Shown: one piece after another, positions 35,268-43,984 of the stretch
Layout of the letters: every line of letters starts with the position of its first letter
Numbering within the stretch: the stretch's first letter is position 1
Origin: CBDDEH01 sp965226865
GTDB lineage: Bacteria > Chloroflexota > Dehalococcoidia > Lucifugimonadales > JAGWBF01
Direction of reading: 5' to 3'
Length of the DNA: 64,000 bases
NCBI GenBank assembly: GCA_965226865.1
Contig: CBDDEH010000004.1
Coordinates: 248,001-312,000 of the forward strand
Notes under the pieces: generated by a model
Databases searched by the model: none
What the model was told of the DNA's origin: nothing
What the model saw: only the letters and a program-made list of their open reading frames with translations
Translations under genes and position numbers: made by a program

Positions 35268-36171
35268 CCGAGAAGAACCGAAGCTGTCTCTGGTGCGCCA
35301 GTGCGCCTTGCTGGGTATCAGCCGCTCCGCGTTGTACTACCTGCCAACCGAGGCCGGCGCCGAGGACTTGGAGTTGATGGCCCTCATAGACCAACAGTAC
35401 CTGAAGACACCTTTCTACGGCTCCAGAAGGATGACTGCCTGGCTCAGAAATCACGGACACCAGGTCAACCGCAAGCGGGTCCGCCGGCTGATGCAGCTGA
35501 TAGGCCTGGAGGCCATCTACCGGCGTCCCAACACCAGCAAGCCAAACCCAGGGCATAAGGTCTATCCGTACTTGCTCAGGGGGCTGGAGATCAACCGGGT
35601 CAACCAGGTGTGGGCCACCGACATCACCTACATACCCATGGCTCGGGGTTTCCTCTACTTGGTGGCCATCATGGACTGGCACAGCCGCTACGTGCTGGCC
35701 TGGCGGCTGTCCAACACCCTGGAGGTAGACTTCTGTGTTGCGGCTCTGGAAGAGGCCTTGAGCAAGGGTCGGCCACAGATCTTCAACACCGACCAGGGCA
35801 GCCAGTTCACCAGCGAGGCCTTCACCAGCATGCTGCTGGCGCAAGGCGTTCAAGTGAGCATGGACGGCAGGGGCCGGTGCATGGACAACGTCTTCGTGGA
35901 ACGGCTGTGGCGCAGCATCAAGTACGAGGAGGTGTACCTGAAGGCATACCAAAATGGGACTGAGGCCAGAAAGGGGATTGGGGCTTATCTGGCCTTCTAC
36001 AACCAAGAGCGGCCCCATCAAGCCCTGGGCTATCGGTCACCGGGTCAGGTGTTCCATGCAGTGAGCCCACAAAGGTGTTTACTGGAACTTCCACGAGCCT
36101 TACCATCGGATGAAGGTTTACGAGACACCCCAGCGGTAGACTCTCTTATTTTAGCCTCACCGCTGTCCTGA
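35236..36171 (+). CDS. IS3-family OrfB integrase (copy C), intact
   Basis: A 311-residue integrase identical in plan to copy B: HTH_21-type start, WATDITYIPMARGFLYLVAI, NTDQGSQFTSEAFTSMLLAQ, NVFVERLWRSIKYEEVYLKA for the D, D and E residues, and the RPHQALGYRSPGQVFH end. GTG 35236 corresponds to the orfB start of copy A. The frame stays open 114 bases upstream into orfA, as needed for a fused product. It could supply protein in trans to copies A and B. Confidence 0.88.
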   Translation: MSRSQRRAMIDREEPKLSLVRQCALLGISRSALYYLPTEAGAEDLELMALIDQQYLKTPFYGSRRMTAWLRNHGHQVNRKRVRRLMQLIGLEAIYRRPNTSKPNPGHKVYPYLLRGLEINRVNQVWATDITYIPMARGFLYLVAIMDWHSRYVLAWRLSNTLEVDFCVAALEEALSKGRPQIFNTDQGSQFTSEAFTSMLLAQGVQVSMDGRGRCMDNVFVERLWRSIKYEEVYLKAYQNGTEARKGIGAYLAFYNQERPHQALGYRSPGQVFHAVSPQRCLLELPRALPSDEGLRDTPAVDSLILASPLS

Positions 36172-36188
36172 TGATGGGGTCCACTTGA

Positions 36189-36486
36189 TTCCAAAAACTT
36201 GGTCACCTTTCCTAAATAGTTTTACATCTTTGCCTACTGATTCAACTTCCCCGGCTAACTCATGCCCTAGTATTTTCTTTCTTGGTTTTCTGAGACCAAA
36301 CATTATTCGCACGGGGAGCCAGAACAAGGGAGGGAATGTGAAACTTCGAAGTCTCACGTCTCCTGCTGTAACTGTTGTCGCATAGATTCGTATCAGGACT
36401 TCATTGTCCTTGGGAGTAGGTTTCTCTACCTCTTTGAGCTGAAGAACATCCGGTGGTCCGTATTTTGTGTATACAATCGCTTTCAT
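36189..36486 (-). pseudogene. Zinc-type alcohol dehydrogenase/quinone reductase, 5' part of the split gene
   Basis: ATG 36486 (site ggaggaatatcc) opens MKAIVYTKYGPPDVLQLKEV, ITATTVTAGDVRLR-type GroES-fold sequence (IRIYATTVTAGDVRLRSFTF) and KKILGHELAGEVESVGKDVK, LFRKGDQVFG, then meets the IS end. This is the N-terminal catalytic domain of a quinone-oxidoreductase-like MDR enzyme. It pairs with the C-terminal part at 21857-22479. The spacer 36487-36758 upstream holds no recognisable gene. Confidence 0.88.
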
Positions 36487-36758
36487 GGATATTCCTCCGA
36501 CGTTGTTTTGATCCGGTCATCTTCAGAGGGATTGTGAGTGTGGGATTGATTTCAATCTTGATTCCCTCGTAAAAACCCGTTTTGAGGAAGTTCCAGCGAT
36601 TTAGCACATCTGCGCGCTGCCGTATGTTGGGGTAGTGTACGGAACAGAGACTGTATATTGTACCCAGGTGTGGGTACGTTTGTTCTAATTCGACCTACAC
36701 AGACTTTTTACGAGAGAATCAATCTTGTCTCTTATCTACTCGCATGGTCTTCGGTCGG

Positions 36759-37199
36759 TTAGACGCTCTTATTGAGGGTCATCGGTCCTTCTGCCAGGTG
36801 AAACCAGATCCCTATCGGATTATCCGTCGGATATATGCTTACCGTCTTGTATCCGTGAGCGCTGTTCCTGGGACGATTCCCTAATCCGGGTTTGGCCCCT
36901 TTGGCGTCCAGGTCCTCCGCTACTTTGTTTATGCCCTCCACCTCCCAACCGACATGGAGGATCCCAGGCCCCTTTTCTCTAAGGAACTTCGCAACGTCGG
37001 TGTCTTCTCTTACGGGTTCAAAAAAGTCGACAATGATAGGTCCAACCTCGTAAAAGGCGATTTTGAACCCCAACTCCTCCTCGACGTCCGGCTGTTCTTT
37101 GTACCTCACGGCCTTCATACCGAAGACCCTTCCCATAAACTCTTCGACCTCTGCCACGTCCCTAACAACGTAAGTAACGTGATGAACACCCTTGAACAT
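36759..37199 (-). CDS. VOC-family (glyoxalase/methylmalonyl-CoA epimerase-like) protein
   Basis: A 146-residue protein with two beta-alpha-beta-beta-beta modules. It starts FKGVHHVTYVVRDVAEVEEF (first metal His in HH) and continues GFKIAFYEVGPIIVDFFEPV (metal Glu region), GPGILHVGWEVEGINKVAED (second His) and VSIYPTDNPIGIWFHLAE (last ligand region). The plan matches methylmalonyl-CoA epimerases and related VOC enzymes, suiting the CoA-type genes that follow. ATG 37199 follows aggaggcg on the minus strand. The MFS gene ends 62 bp upstream on the same strand, so co-transcription is plausible. Confidence 0.85.
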   Translation of the reverse strand: MFKGVHHVTYVVRDVAEVEEFMGRVFGMKAVRYKEQPDVEEELGFKIAFYEVGPIIVDFFEPVREDTDVAKFLREKGPGILHVGWEVEGINKVAEDLDAKGAKPGLGNRPRNSAHGYKTVSIYPTDNPIGIWFHLAEGPMTLNKSV

Positions 37200-37261
37200 C
37201 GCCTTCCTCCTAAAGTTTCGTTTTTGTCGTTAATGGCTCTCGTCAACCGTCCTGAGGGATA

Positions 37262-38488
37262 TCAATGCTTCCCAGTGACACCGAAGATTGGGACCGTCTC
37301 GCGTGGTCTTATCCATCCAAAAACAACTGTAAGAACCAACATTATTACACATGCCACAATATAGGTATCATCCAGGCCAATTTGGTCACTTAACGGCTGG
37401 CTCCAGAATGGCGAAACAAACTGGCCCAAAAACGTGAATGTCGTCAGGCCGCCTATTGCACGTCCACGTAGGCGGTTAGGAGTTTCTGCAGTTAACCATA
37501 CCATCAGATCGGGCAATACCAATCCAAACCCGATTCCACCTATTGCCAAGCCAATTAAGGCGTGAGCGTAGTTGTCGGCCAGACCAATGACACCATAACC
37601 GACTCCCATGAATCCGAATCCCAAAGCCACTATAGTGACGACATTCAAACGAGTGCTGATTTGCCCGAAGACAAGCGCGACGAAAGCGCTTGTGAGGTTG
37701 AAATCGGCAATAGCAAGCGCACTCTCCTTAGCATTTGCATTCGTCAAGTCTTCCAGGTAGAACGGTAGCTGCACTGGGATCAGGAAGAAAAGCACGTGGG
37801 TCATGAAAGCAATACCAAAGATGAGAGCCAGTAACATCACAGGAGGAACAACGGTATTAACAGGCTCACCGTTTCCTTGGGCGGGTAGCACCTTAGCATG
37901 TCCGCTAGCACCCAGGCGGGCGGGCTCATGGAGTACTAGGAGGACGAATGGAAGCATGCCAAAGGCCGAAAGGTACATCAAGAATGGCGCTCGCCAGCTG
38001 AAGTCCGCAAGAAGACCGCCGAGCAACAAATAGATAACAGCGCCAAAACCCAGAGAAGCAGTGTAATACCCCATGAGCTGAGCACGAGTGCGACCCGTGT
38101 AATAGTCGGCGATGAGCGTGGTGACACTGGTCATGACGCCGGCTACCGCGAGGCCTAGCACGGCCCGGGTCACCAAAATAATCGGTAAAGAGTCAAATAC
38201 AAATCCGGCTGAACCTGCCAGGCCGCAGAGGACGGTCGAGGCTACCAATACTGATTTGCGTCCCCAGCGGTCTATTATGAAACCCGCGATCAGAGCTCCG
38301 ATAACGACAAATAGCGCCGATATAGTCAAAACCAGCTTGACTAGCAGTTCCACGTTTTTGACGTCCGCGAAATGGTCCTCGATAGCCGGAAGTGCCGGTG
38401 AGATGGCTGTGGCATACATGACCACGAGGGTGCCCACGATCAGGAGGGTAAGTTTGACCAGGGTTGAATTAGGATTTGGCTTTTTCAT
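37262..38488 (-). CDS. MFS transporter
   Basis: A 408-residue major-facilitator protein with about twelve membrane helices. The first half has VKLTLLIVGTLVVMYATAIS, PALPAIEDHF and the motif-A loop GFIIDRWGRKSVLVASTVLC (G-x-x-x-D-R-x-G-R-K). Helix 4 holds RAVLGLAVAGVMTSVTTLIA. The second half includes PVMLLALIFGIAFMTHVLFF, a weaker motif-A-like FGQISTRLNVVTIVALGFG and RGRAIGGLTTFTFLGQFVSP. The form resembles drug or organic-anion exporters and uptake systems; the substrate cannot be told. Its place next to CoA-metabolism genes suggests transport of an organic acid. Confidence 0.9.
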   Translation of the reverse strand: MKKPNPNSTLVKLTLLIVGTLVVMYATAISPALPAIEDHFADVKNVELLVKLVLTISALFVVIGALIAGFIIDRWGRKSVLVASTVLCGLAGSAGFVFDSLPIILVTRAVLGLAVAGVMTSVTTLIADYYTGRTRAQLMGYYTASLGFGAVIYLLLGGLLADFSWRAPFLMYLSAFGMLPFVLLVLHEPARLGASGHAKVLPAQGNGEPVNTVVPPVMLLALIFGIAFMTHVLFFLIPVQLPFYLEDLTNANAKESALAIADFNLTSAFVALVFGQISTRLNVVTIVALGFGFMGVGYGVIGLADNYAHALIGLAIGGIGFGLVLPDLMVWLTAETPNRLRGRAIGGLTTFTFLGQFVSPFWSQPLSDQIGLDDTYIVACVIMLVLTVVFGWIRPRETVPIFGVTGKH

Positions 38489-38592
38489 CGCGGGTAGATA
38501 GTCATGTCAACTATGGAGGGCGCTAATGATGGGTGTGGACGGCAGAGTACCGAATAGACCGGAGTTAGCAAACAGAAGGCTCTCTGGCCACG

Positions 38593-39375
38593 TTAGCGCA
38601 TCTTCCAGATCGGCGACCGTTTCTCGGCAAACGCCTTAGGCCCCTCCAACCGGTCGTCGGTCTTGTCGATAACCTCCCGAATGGGCTCTGCCAGCTTATA
38701 GGAGTACTCAACCGGTAGGTTGCTTCCGATTTTGACTATCTTTTTGATGGCCTGAACAGCCAGCGGCGCGCATAGTTTGATCTCGTTGGCTACGCGCTCG
38801 ACCTCGGCCAATAAGGCTTCCCGGTCGGGGACCACGGCCTGAATAAGGCCGATGCCATAGGCGCGCTGGGCAGTCATGCGACTACCCGTAAGCTGGATCC
38901 ACAGGGCCTCTCCCATGGGAATCATCCGCGAGAGGTGGTGGAGGCCATAAGCTGCGAGGAGGCTCCTACGAGGTTCGGGAAGTCCGAATCGGGACTGCTC
39001 AGTGGCGACGCGGATGTCGCAGCGCAGGGCTAGCTCCAGTCCCCCAGCCAGGCAGTAGCCATCGATGGCGGCGATAAGAGGCTTGGGGCAATCAGCAACC
39101 TCATCAAAGCTGATGTACTGGCTGGGATTCGGCCCACTAATAGCGTCTAATCGGCTTATCTCCTTCAGGTCGCGGCCCGCTGAGAAAGCCTTCCCACCCT
39201 CCCCAATAATGACCACTACCAGAACGCCATCGTCGCTGACGGCATCCTGGAATGCTTCGCCGATGTCCCTCCCGATCTCTGTATTGAGTGCGTTCATGGC
39301 CTCGGGGCGGTTGAGTGTCATCCAGGCGACCTGATCCCGCTTCTCGTACTTTAGGATCTGTGAAGACGTTGGCAT
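38593..39375 (-). CDS. Enoyl-CoA hydratase/isomerase (crotonase family)
   Basis: A 260-residue crotonase-fold protein. It starts KYEKRDQVAWMTLNRPEAMN; VVVIIGEGGKAFSAGRDLKE gives the first oxyanion-hole region (A-F-S-A-G-x-D-L). AAIDGYCLAGGLELALRCDI contains the second (G-G) and the Glu in GGLEL. SRFGLPEPRRSLLAAYGLHH follows, with the Glu of LPEPRR at the place of a catalytic acid. It hydrates or isomerises an acyl-CoA double bond; the substrate is unknown. ATG 39375 follows aaggaggaagg on the minus strand. A 12-bp tandem repeat lies just upstream. It may share a transcript with the CoA transferase. Confidence 0.92.
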   Translation of the reverse strand: MPTSSQILKYEKRDQVAWMTLNRPEAMNALNTEIGRDIGEAFQDAVSDDGVLVVVIIGEGGKAFSAGRDLKEISRLDAISGPNPSQYISFDEVADCPKPLIAAIDGYCLAGGLELALRCDIRVATEQSRFGLPEPRRSLLAAYGLHHLSRMIPMGEALWIQLTGSRMTAQRAYGIGLIQAVVPDREALLAEVERVANEIKLCAPLAVQAIKKIVKIGSNLPVEYSYKLAEPIREVIDKTDDRLEGPKAFAEKRSPIWKMR

Positions 39376-39390
39376 AGGACCTTCCTCCTT

Positions 39391-39414
39391 CGAGACGGCC
39401 GGCGAGACGGCCGG
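39391..39414. repeat. 12-bp perfect tandem duplication
   Basis: cgagacggccgg occurs twice in direct succession between the crotonase start and the CoA transferase stop. It is non-coding. Confidence 0.85.
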
Positions 39415-39528
39415 AATTTGGGCAGTTTAGACAGAAGGGAGCTTAAATCTACTATCCCGCCATGTCAACGCTCTATGAGAGCGAAGATATGCAGGTGAAT
39501 GTTAGGATGCGCTAGCGATTCGTGCCTG

Positions 39529-42015
39529 TTACTCCAGGACGCCATCGTTTTTGTACGATTGATACTCCTCTTGCGACAGACCGAATAGCTCCTTAAGTGC
39601 GTATTCGGTATGCTGCCCAAGGAGGGGCGCCGGTCTGTCCAGGTCACCAGGAGTTTTAGAGAGGTTAAACTCGCTCCGGTCGGTCGCGTAACGTCCCAGC
39701 TCGGGATGCTCCGGGAACTGGAAGTGATTTCTGAGCTGCAACTGAGGGTCCTCGAACAAATCCCGGCTATCGTTTACGACACCGGCGGGTACTTTCGCAC
39801 TCTGGAGAACGCTCATGAGCTCTTTGGCTTCCCGCTCGTTAGTCCACTGGCCTAGCATTCTGTCAAGTTCGTCCTCATGGCTCTTTCGATTGTCGAGGCT
39901 GGAGAATTGCTCTTGATAGGCCCAGCCCTGCTCGGCTGGATCAATCACCCGCCGAAGCGCCTGCCACTCTTGGTCGGTGAAGCAGGCAATGGCTATCCAC
40001 CTGTCCTGGCCTTTGCAAGGGTAGACGCCATGGGGCGCGGCACCTGGGTCCCGGTTGCCCGACCGGCTCTGCTCTCTCCCGTTTACTGTGTAGTCGAGGA
40101 AGAAGGGAGAGTAGAAGTGGATTGCCGATTCGAGCTGGGACATGTCCAGATGAACTCCATTTCCAGTTCGATTACGATAGTCTAACGCGGCAAGGATGGA
40201 CGGGACAGCGAATTTGGGGCCGATGAAGTCCGTGTAGGGACCGAAGGGATTTACTGGTTCTCTGTCCGGCCATCCAGTGATGTGGGTCAGGCCCGCCAGG
40301 GAAGTCAGCACGTGTCCGAAGCCAGGCTGCCGTTCCGTCGGCCCTCCTCGGCCCATCATGGAGGTGCTGAACATGACAACCCCTGGATTTGTCTCCTTAA
40401 GCTGCTCGTAGCCAAGTCCCCATCTCTCCATCGTACCCGGGGTAAAGTTCTCGGTGACCACCTCCGCCCAGGACACCATTCGCAAAGCCAGCTCCCTGGC
40501 TCTAGGATGGCGCATGTCAACGGAGATGCCGTATTTGTTGGGGTTGTAGTTTGCGAAGAAGCCGCTCCGGTTGATGCCCCATACACCATCTCTGTAGGGC
40601 TCTACACTTCGAAGAGGATCCGGCCTCTTAGAGGACTCTATCCTGACGACGGTAGCACCGTGCTCTGCCAGATACTTGGTGGTGAACGGCCCGGCGATTA
40701 CCCAGGAAAAATCCAGCACTTTGAGTCCGTCCAGAGGTTTTCGACCCCTCGAAGCCCCTGAGCCCGCCTTAGTCCAACGGGCTGGTTTACCCGTCACATT
40801 TGTTACTTTACGTTTAAATATCTCATCGTTGTGCTCCCCGATGAGCGGGGATCGCTTGCGCAGCCCCACTGATTCTTGCCCCAGAGCCTTTATGAAAACG
40901 CCTGGATAGGTGACTGATCTATTGAGCTCCGGATGGGCCAACTCTTTAAAGTATCTCCGAGAGGCGAGATGAGCATCATTGAGGATGTCTTTGGGAGTGG
41001 ATACTGGAAACATCAGTATACGTCGCTCGACGCTCCCCTCAGTCAGCTCTTTCTTTGTATGGACTGCGAAGAAACGTTGGATGGGAGCCAGCGCCGTTTC
41101 CATGTCCATTTCGATCGATTCTCCGAAGCCCAAATCTTCCCATGGGAGGGCATCCAAAAACTCATCTCCCATGCCCTCCTCGTCCATCCACTCCAGCAGG
41201 GCACGGGTGGCCCACGCGGAAGACCCTCCCTGGAGCAGATAGGTCACGTAACCATCTTTACAACCCCAGTTGACGCGCACGATCCCTTCCTTGAACAACA
41301 AGCTCTGTCGGTGAGGGCCCATGCGTTTTATGACCCTCTCTTCGATGTCCCACGTTTGAGGGGCATTGGACAGTGATTTTGCGACGGCCTGCTGGCACGA
41401 TACGTCCACGTGCTGCCCCTCACCGGTCAGAGCACGATGTGCGTGAGCAATCATGGCGCCGGTGGCGCCAGCGGCACCACCATGGAGATAAAACTGGGGG
41501 AAGCTCACCCTCAAGGGAGGACGGTCGGGGTACCCTGTGAGGTACATGAAACCCCCCATGGCCATGCCGACGATGTCGGGAGCTTTGTAGTAGGCATAAG
41601 GGCCATCTTGGCCAAACGGAGTTATGGACACCATGATCAAGCTGGGGTTTATCGCCGCTAGCTCTGAGTACCCGAGTCCCAACCCATCCATGTAACCCGG
41701 GGGGAAGGACTCGATCAGGAAGTGGGAGTCCTTTACCAAATCCTTGAGATGGCTTCGCCCTTTGGCTCCACCCAAATCAAGAGCGATGCCTCGCTTATTG
41801 GCGGCATAAGCCCACCAGAAGAGGCTTTTCTCTGGGTGATTTTCGTCGTTGCAAAATGGGCCGATTTTCCTGGCGGTACTGCCTCCTGGGGGCTCTACCT
41901 GAACCACATCGGCGCCGAGGTCGGCCAGAATCTTGCCGCATAAAAGCCCCTTTTCATCTGTGAGGTCAAGCACCCGATAGGGGCTCAATAGGAACTCTGT
42001 CTCAGATTCGGCCAT
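39529..42015 (-). CDS. Double-length CaiB/BaiF (family III) CoA transferase
   Basis: An 828-residue protein made of two complete family III CoA-transferase domains. Domain 1 (~1-400) has YRVLDLTDEKGLLCGKILAD, LGADVVQVEPPGG, NKRGIALDLGGAKGRSHLKD and GEGQHVDVSCQQAVA. Domain 2 (~430-828) has LKVLDFSWVIAGPFTTKYLA, EHGATVVRIESSKRPDPLRS, YNPNKYGISVDMRHPRAREL and GNGVHLDMSQLESAI. Single-domain members dimerise as linked rings, so a fused pair is plausible. The catalytic Asp is seen only in domain 2 (GPYTDFIGPKFA); the matching place in domain 1 is PQFYLHGG near residue 175. The asymmetry recalls the two-subunit benzylsuccinate CoA transferase BbsE/BbsF. It moves CoA between carboxylic acids. Confidence 0.9.
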   Translation of the reverse strand: MAESETEFLLSPYRVLDLTDEKGLLCGKILADLGADVVQVEPPGGSTARKIGPFCNDENHPEKSLFWWAYAANKRGIALDLGGAKGRSHLKDLVKDSHFLIESFPPGYMDGLGLGYSELAAINPSLIMVSITPFGQDGPYAYYKAPDIVGMAMGGFMYLTGYPDRPPLRVSFPQFYLHGGAAGATGAMIAHAHRALTGEGQHVDVSCQQAVAKSLSNAPQTWDIEERVIKRMGPHRQSLLFKEGIVRVNWGCKDGYVTYLLQGGSSAWATRALLEWMDEEGMGDEFLDALPWEDLGFGESIEMDMETALAPIQRFFAVHTKKELTEGSVERRILMFPVSTPKDILNDAHLASRRYFKELAHPELNRSVTYPGVFIKALGQESVGLRKRSPLIGEHNDEIFKRKVTNVTGKPARWTKAGSGASRGRKPLDGLKVLDFSWVIAGPFTTKYLAEHGATVVRIESSKRPDPLRSVEPYRDGVWGINRSGFFANYNPNKYGISVDMRHPRARELALRMVSWAEVVTENFTPGTMERWGLGYEQLKETNPGVVMFSTSMMGRGGPTERQPGFGHVLTSLAGLTHITGWPDREPVNPFGPYTDFIGPKFAVPSILAALDYRNRTGNGVHLDMSQLESAIHFYSPFFLDYTVNGREQSRSGNRDPGAAPHGVYPCKGQDRWIAIACFTDQEWQALRRVIDPAEQGWAYQEQFSSLDNRKSHEDELDRMLGQWTNEREAKELMSVLQSAKVPAGVVNDSRDLFEDPQLQLRNHFQFPEHPELGRYATDRSEFNLSKTPGDLDRPAPLLGQHTEYALKELFGLSQEEYQSYKNDGVLE

Positions 42016-42137
42016 AGGCGAGTCTCTAGTCTATCATAACGACGGCGTTGGGCATGATGGCTATTTTAGACGGCAGACGCATCCAGTCAAACACACCCAA
42101 ACCTCTGGTGAGGATAGCTTGATATACAGGAAATCTG

Positions 42138-42161
42138 ACGACACTGGGGCCCCAGTGTCGT
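42138..42161. promoter_or_regulatory. 24-bp perfect palindrome between the response regulator and the CoA transferase
   Basis: acgacactgggg (42138-42149) is followed at once by its exact reverse complement ccccagtgtcgt. It lies 31 bp past the response-regulator stop and about 120 bp before the CoA-transferase start on the minus strand. There is no T-run, so an operator is as likely as a terminator. Confidence 0.6.
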
Positions 42162-42192
42162 GGAAACCTAAATGACGGGGGAGGTTTTAGTG

Positions 42193-42582
42193 CTACGGCT
42201 CTGGAACAAGGCTCTTGGATTCACGAATGACGCTTCTGACGGCGATCCTCAGTATATCGGGCTCAACCGGCTTCTGGATATAGTGGGAAACGCCTAGCTG
42301 GAGTCCCTTAGCCTCGCCGTCTTCGGGCATCATCGCTGTCAGGATGATTACAGGTATGGACTCTGTATCTGGATTTGCCCTCAGATGCTGCAACGCCTCA
42401 AAACCGTCCATGACGGGCATCAAAAGGTCCAACAATATTAAGTCCGGATGCTCGGATACCGCAGTCTCGTAACCGACCTTGCCATTCGATGCCTGGACGA
42501 CTTGGTGGCCGTCTTTCGCAAGCATCGCATGGACCATTCGCATCGTTGCAGCATTGTCTTCAACGACTAATATCTTGGCCAT
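42193..42582 (-). CDS. Stand-alone response regulator (CheY-like)
   Basis: A 129-residue single REC domain. ATG 42582 is chosen because MAKILVVEDNAATMRMVHAM is the normal start; the open frame upstream is the reverse of kinase sequence. The acidic pocket is in VVEDN, the phospho-acceptor is Asp52 in LILLDLLMPVMDGFEALQHL, the Thr is in VIILTAMMPEDGEA, and the Lys is in SHYIQKPVEPDIL. There is no output domain, so it acts through protein contacts. It follows the hybrid kinase gene by 40 bp on the same strand and is its likely partner. Confidence 0.92.
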   Translation of the reverse strand: MAKILVVEDNAATMRMVHAMLAKDGHQVVQASNGKVGYETAVSEHPDLILLDLLMPVMDGFEALQHLRANPDTESIPVIILTAMMPEDGEAKGLQLGVSHYIQKPVEPDILRIAVRSVIRESKSLVPEP

Positions 42583-43984
42583 TAAAACCATCCTTGATAG
42601 TAACGATTGACAACAAACCACATCACGCGGCCAACTCTTCGGCCGGCACGGATAGCGCCTCTTCCAGGCGGTCCATTTCCTTTTCAAGTTCAGCATACAC
42701 GACGTCGGCTTTGGAAATGTCGCCGTCCTTGCCCATCATCTCTAACTTCAATGACAACTGCTGGGCGTTTTTGGCCCCCAGGTTCCCAACAGCACCCTTC
42801 AAGGTATGAGCGGACCTTTGCAAGGACTGGCTGTCCCCAGACTTAACCGACACTTTTATTTGCTTTATCATGTTCGGACAGTCGTCAAGGAACAGCCCCA
42901 CTATCTCATCGAGAAGCTCTTCATCTCCCTCCACCCTCGCCAGGGCCGCGTCTCGATCATAGGGAGACTCATCAGGCACCTCGTCGGGCTCTATTGATCG
43001 ATTTCTCTTCCCATTTGCTGCCTCTTTGACTGAGCTTTCAATCACTTTCAATAGCTTCCCTGCCTTGAGAGGCTTCGAAAGGTATTCATCCATACCGGCG
43101 TCAAGGCAACGTTCCCTATCGCCCATCATTGCATGGGCTGTCATTGCGATGACGGGAGTATATTTGTTACTCCCCTGCTCTTTTTTGCGGACTATAGCCG
43201 TGGCTTCAAAGCCGTCCATCTCTGGCATTTGTACGTCCATCAAGATCACGTCGAAGGGCCCGCTTTCGAAGGCATCGATTGCCTCTTTTCCGTTGGCGGC
43301 AACCGTTACGGAATGCCCGGCCTTCTCCAGGAGCCTCTGCGCCAATCTTTGATTCACGACGTTGTCTTCAGCTAGCAATACGTGAAGTTTCGTCAGGCTT
43401 TCCAGCCTCTGATCTCTATCCTCGGCAGTAGGAACTTTCTCGGGATAGTTTTGGACGGATCCATTTACGTGGGCTTCTTTGACGTGCCCATTATTGCCTA
43501 TCTGTGGGAGTGAACCGGAGACAGCACTGGTAGTCGGTAAAGGCATGGCACCGGTATGCACGCCAAACCTGACGGTAAAATAAAATGTGCTGCCCTTATC
43601 CAACTCGCTTTCGACCCAGATTCTTCCGTTCATCAACCCAATCAACTCCGAGGATATGGCCAAACCAAGCCCGGTTCCACCAAACTTGCGGGTCGTGGTG
43701 CTGTCTGCCTGAGTGAAGGCCCCAAATATCAGTTGCCGATGCTCGGGGGCTATTCCAATGCCTGTGTCCGAGAGGACAAACAGTATTTGTGCTTCCTCTT
43801 CGGTCTTTTCTTCCAGCTCAGCCCTTAATACGACTTCTCCCTGCTGGGTGAATTTAAGAGCGTTGCCTACCAGGTTTACGATGACTTGGAGCAATCGCTT
43901 GGGATCACCGACGAGGGCATCGGGGACGTCTGGATCGATGTTGGCCTTGACCCGAATGTTTTTTTGACGCGCTCTTACACTAAG

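Larger units (their letters stand above)
22480..36188 (+). mobile_element. 13.7-kb IS3-bounded insertion carrying a surface-glycan locus
   Basis: The segment is bounded by IS3-family copies in the same orientation (22480 and 34877) and splits an alcohol dehydrogenase gene. Inside, FkbM is circularly permuted: 5' part at 24411-25032, 3' part at 34521-34876, each abutting an IS end. GAT flanks the IS ends at both FkbM edges (34874-34876 and 24411-24413), the 3-bp duplication expected for IS3. Collapsing it rejoins the gene in frame. I infer integration of a ~10.5-kb circle by recombination between IS copies. The cargo is glycan genes, nearly all on the minus strand. A repeat-induced assembly join is the alternative. 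Confidence 0.75.
34877..36188 (+). mobile_element. IS3-family insertion sequence, copy C
   Basis: A complete element with both ends (tgaggtggacccc at 34877, ggggtccacttga at 36188), same orientation as copy A. It forms the right boundary of the 13.7-kb insertion, with the alcohol dehydrogenase 5' part directly beyond it. orfB is intact; the orfA/orfB slippery run has five T instead of six. Confidence 0.92.

Noticed and set aside
22480..36188. Simple composite transposon (two IS3 copies moving the DNA between them)
   Set aside because: It would not explain why FkbM is permuted with its halves next to the two inner IS edges. Recombination of a circle into a resident IS explains both split genes.
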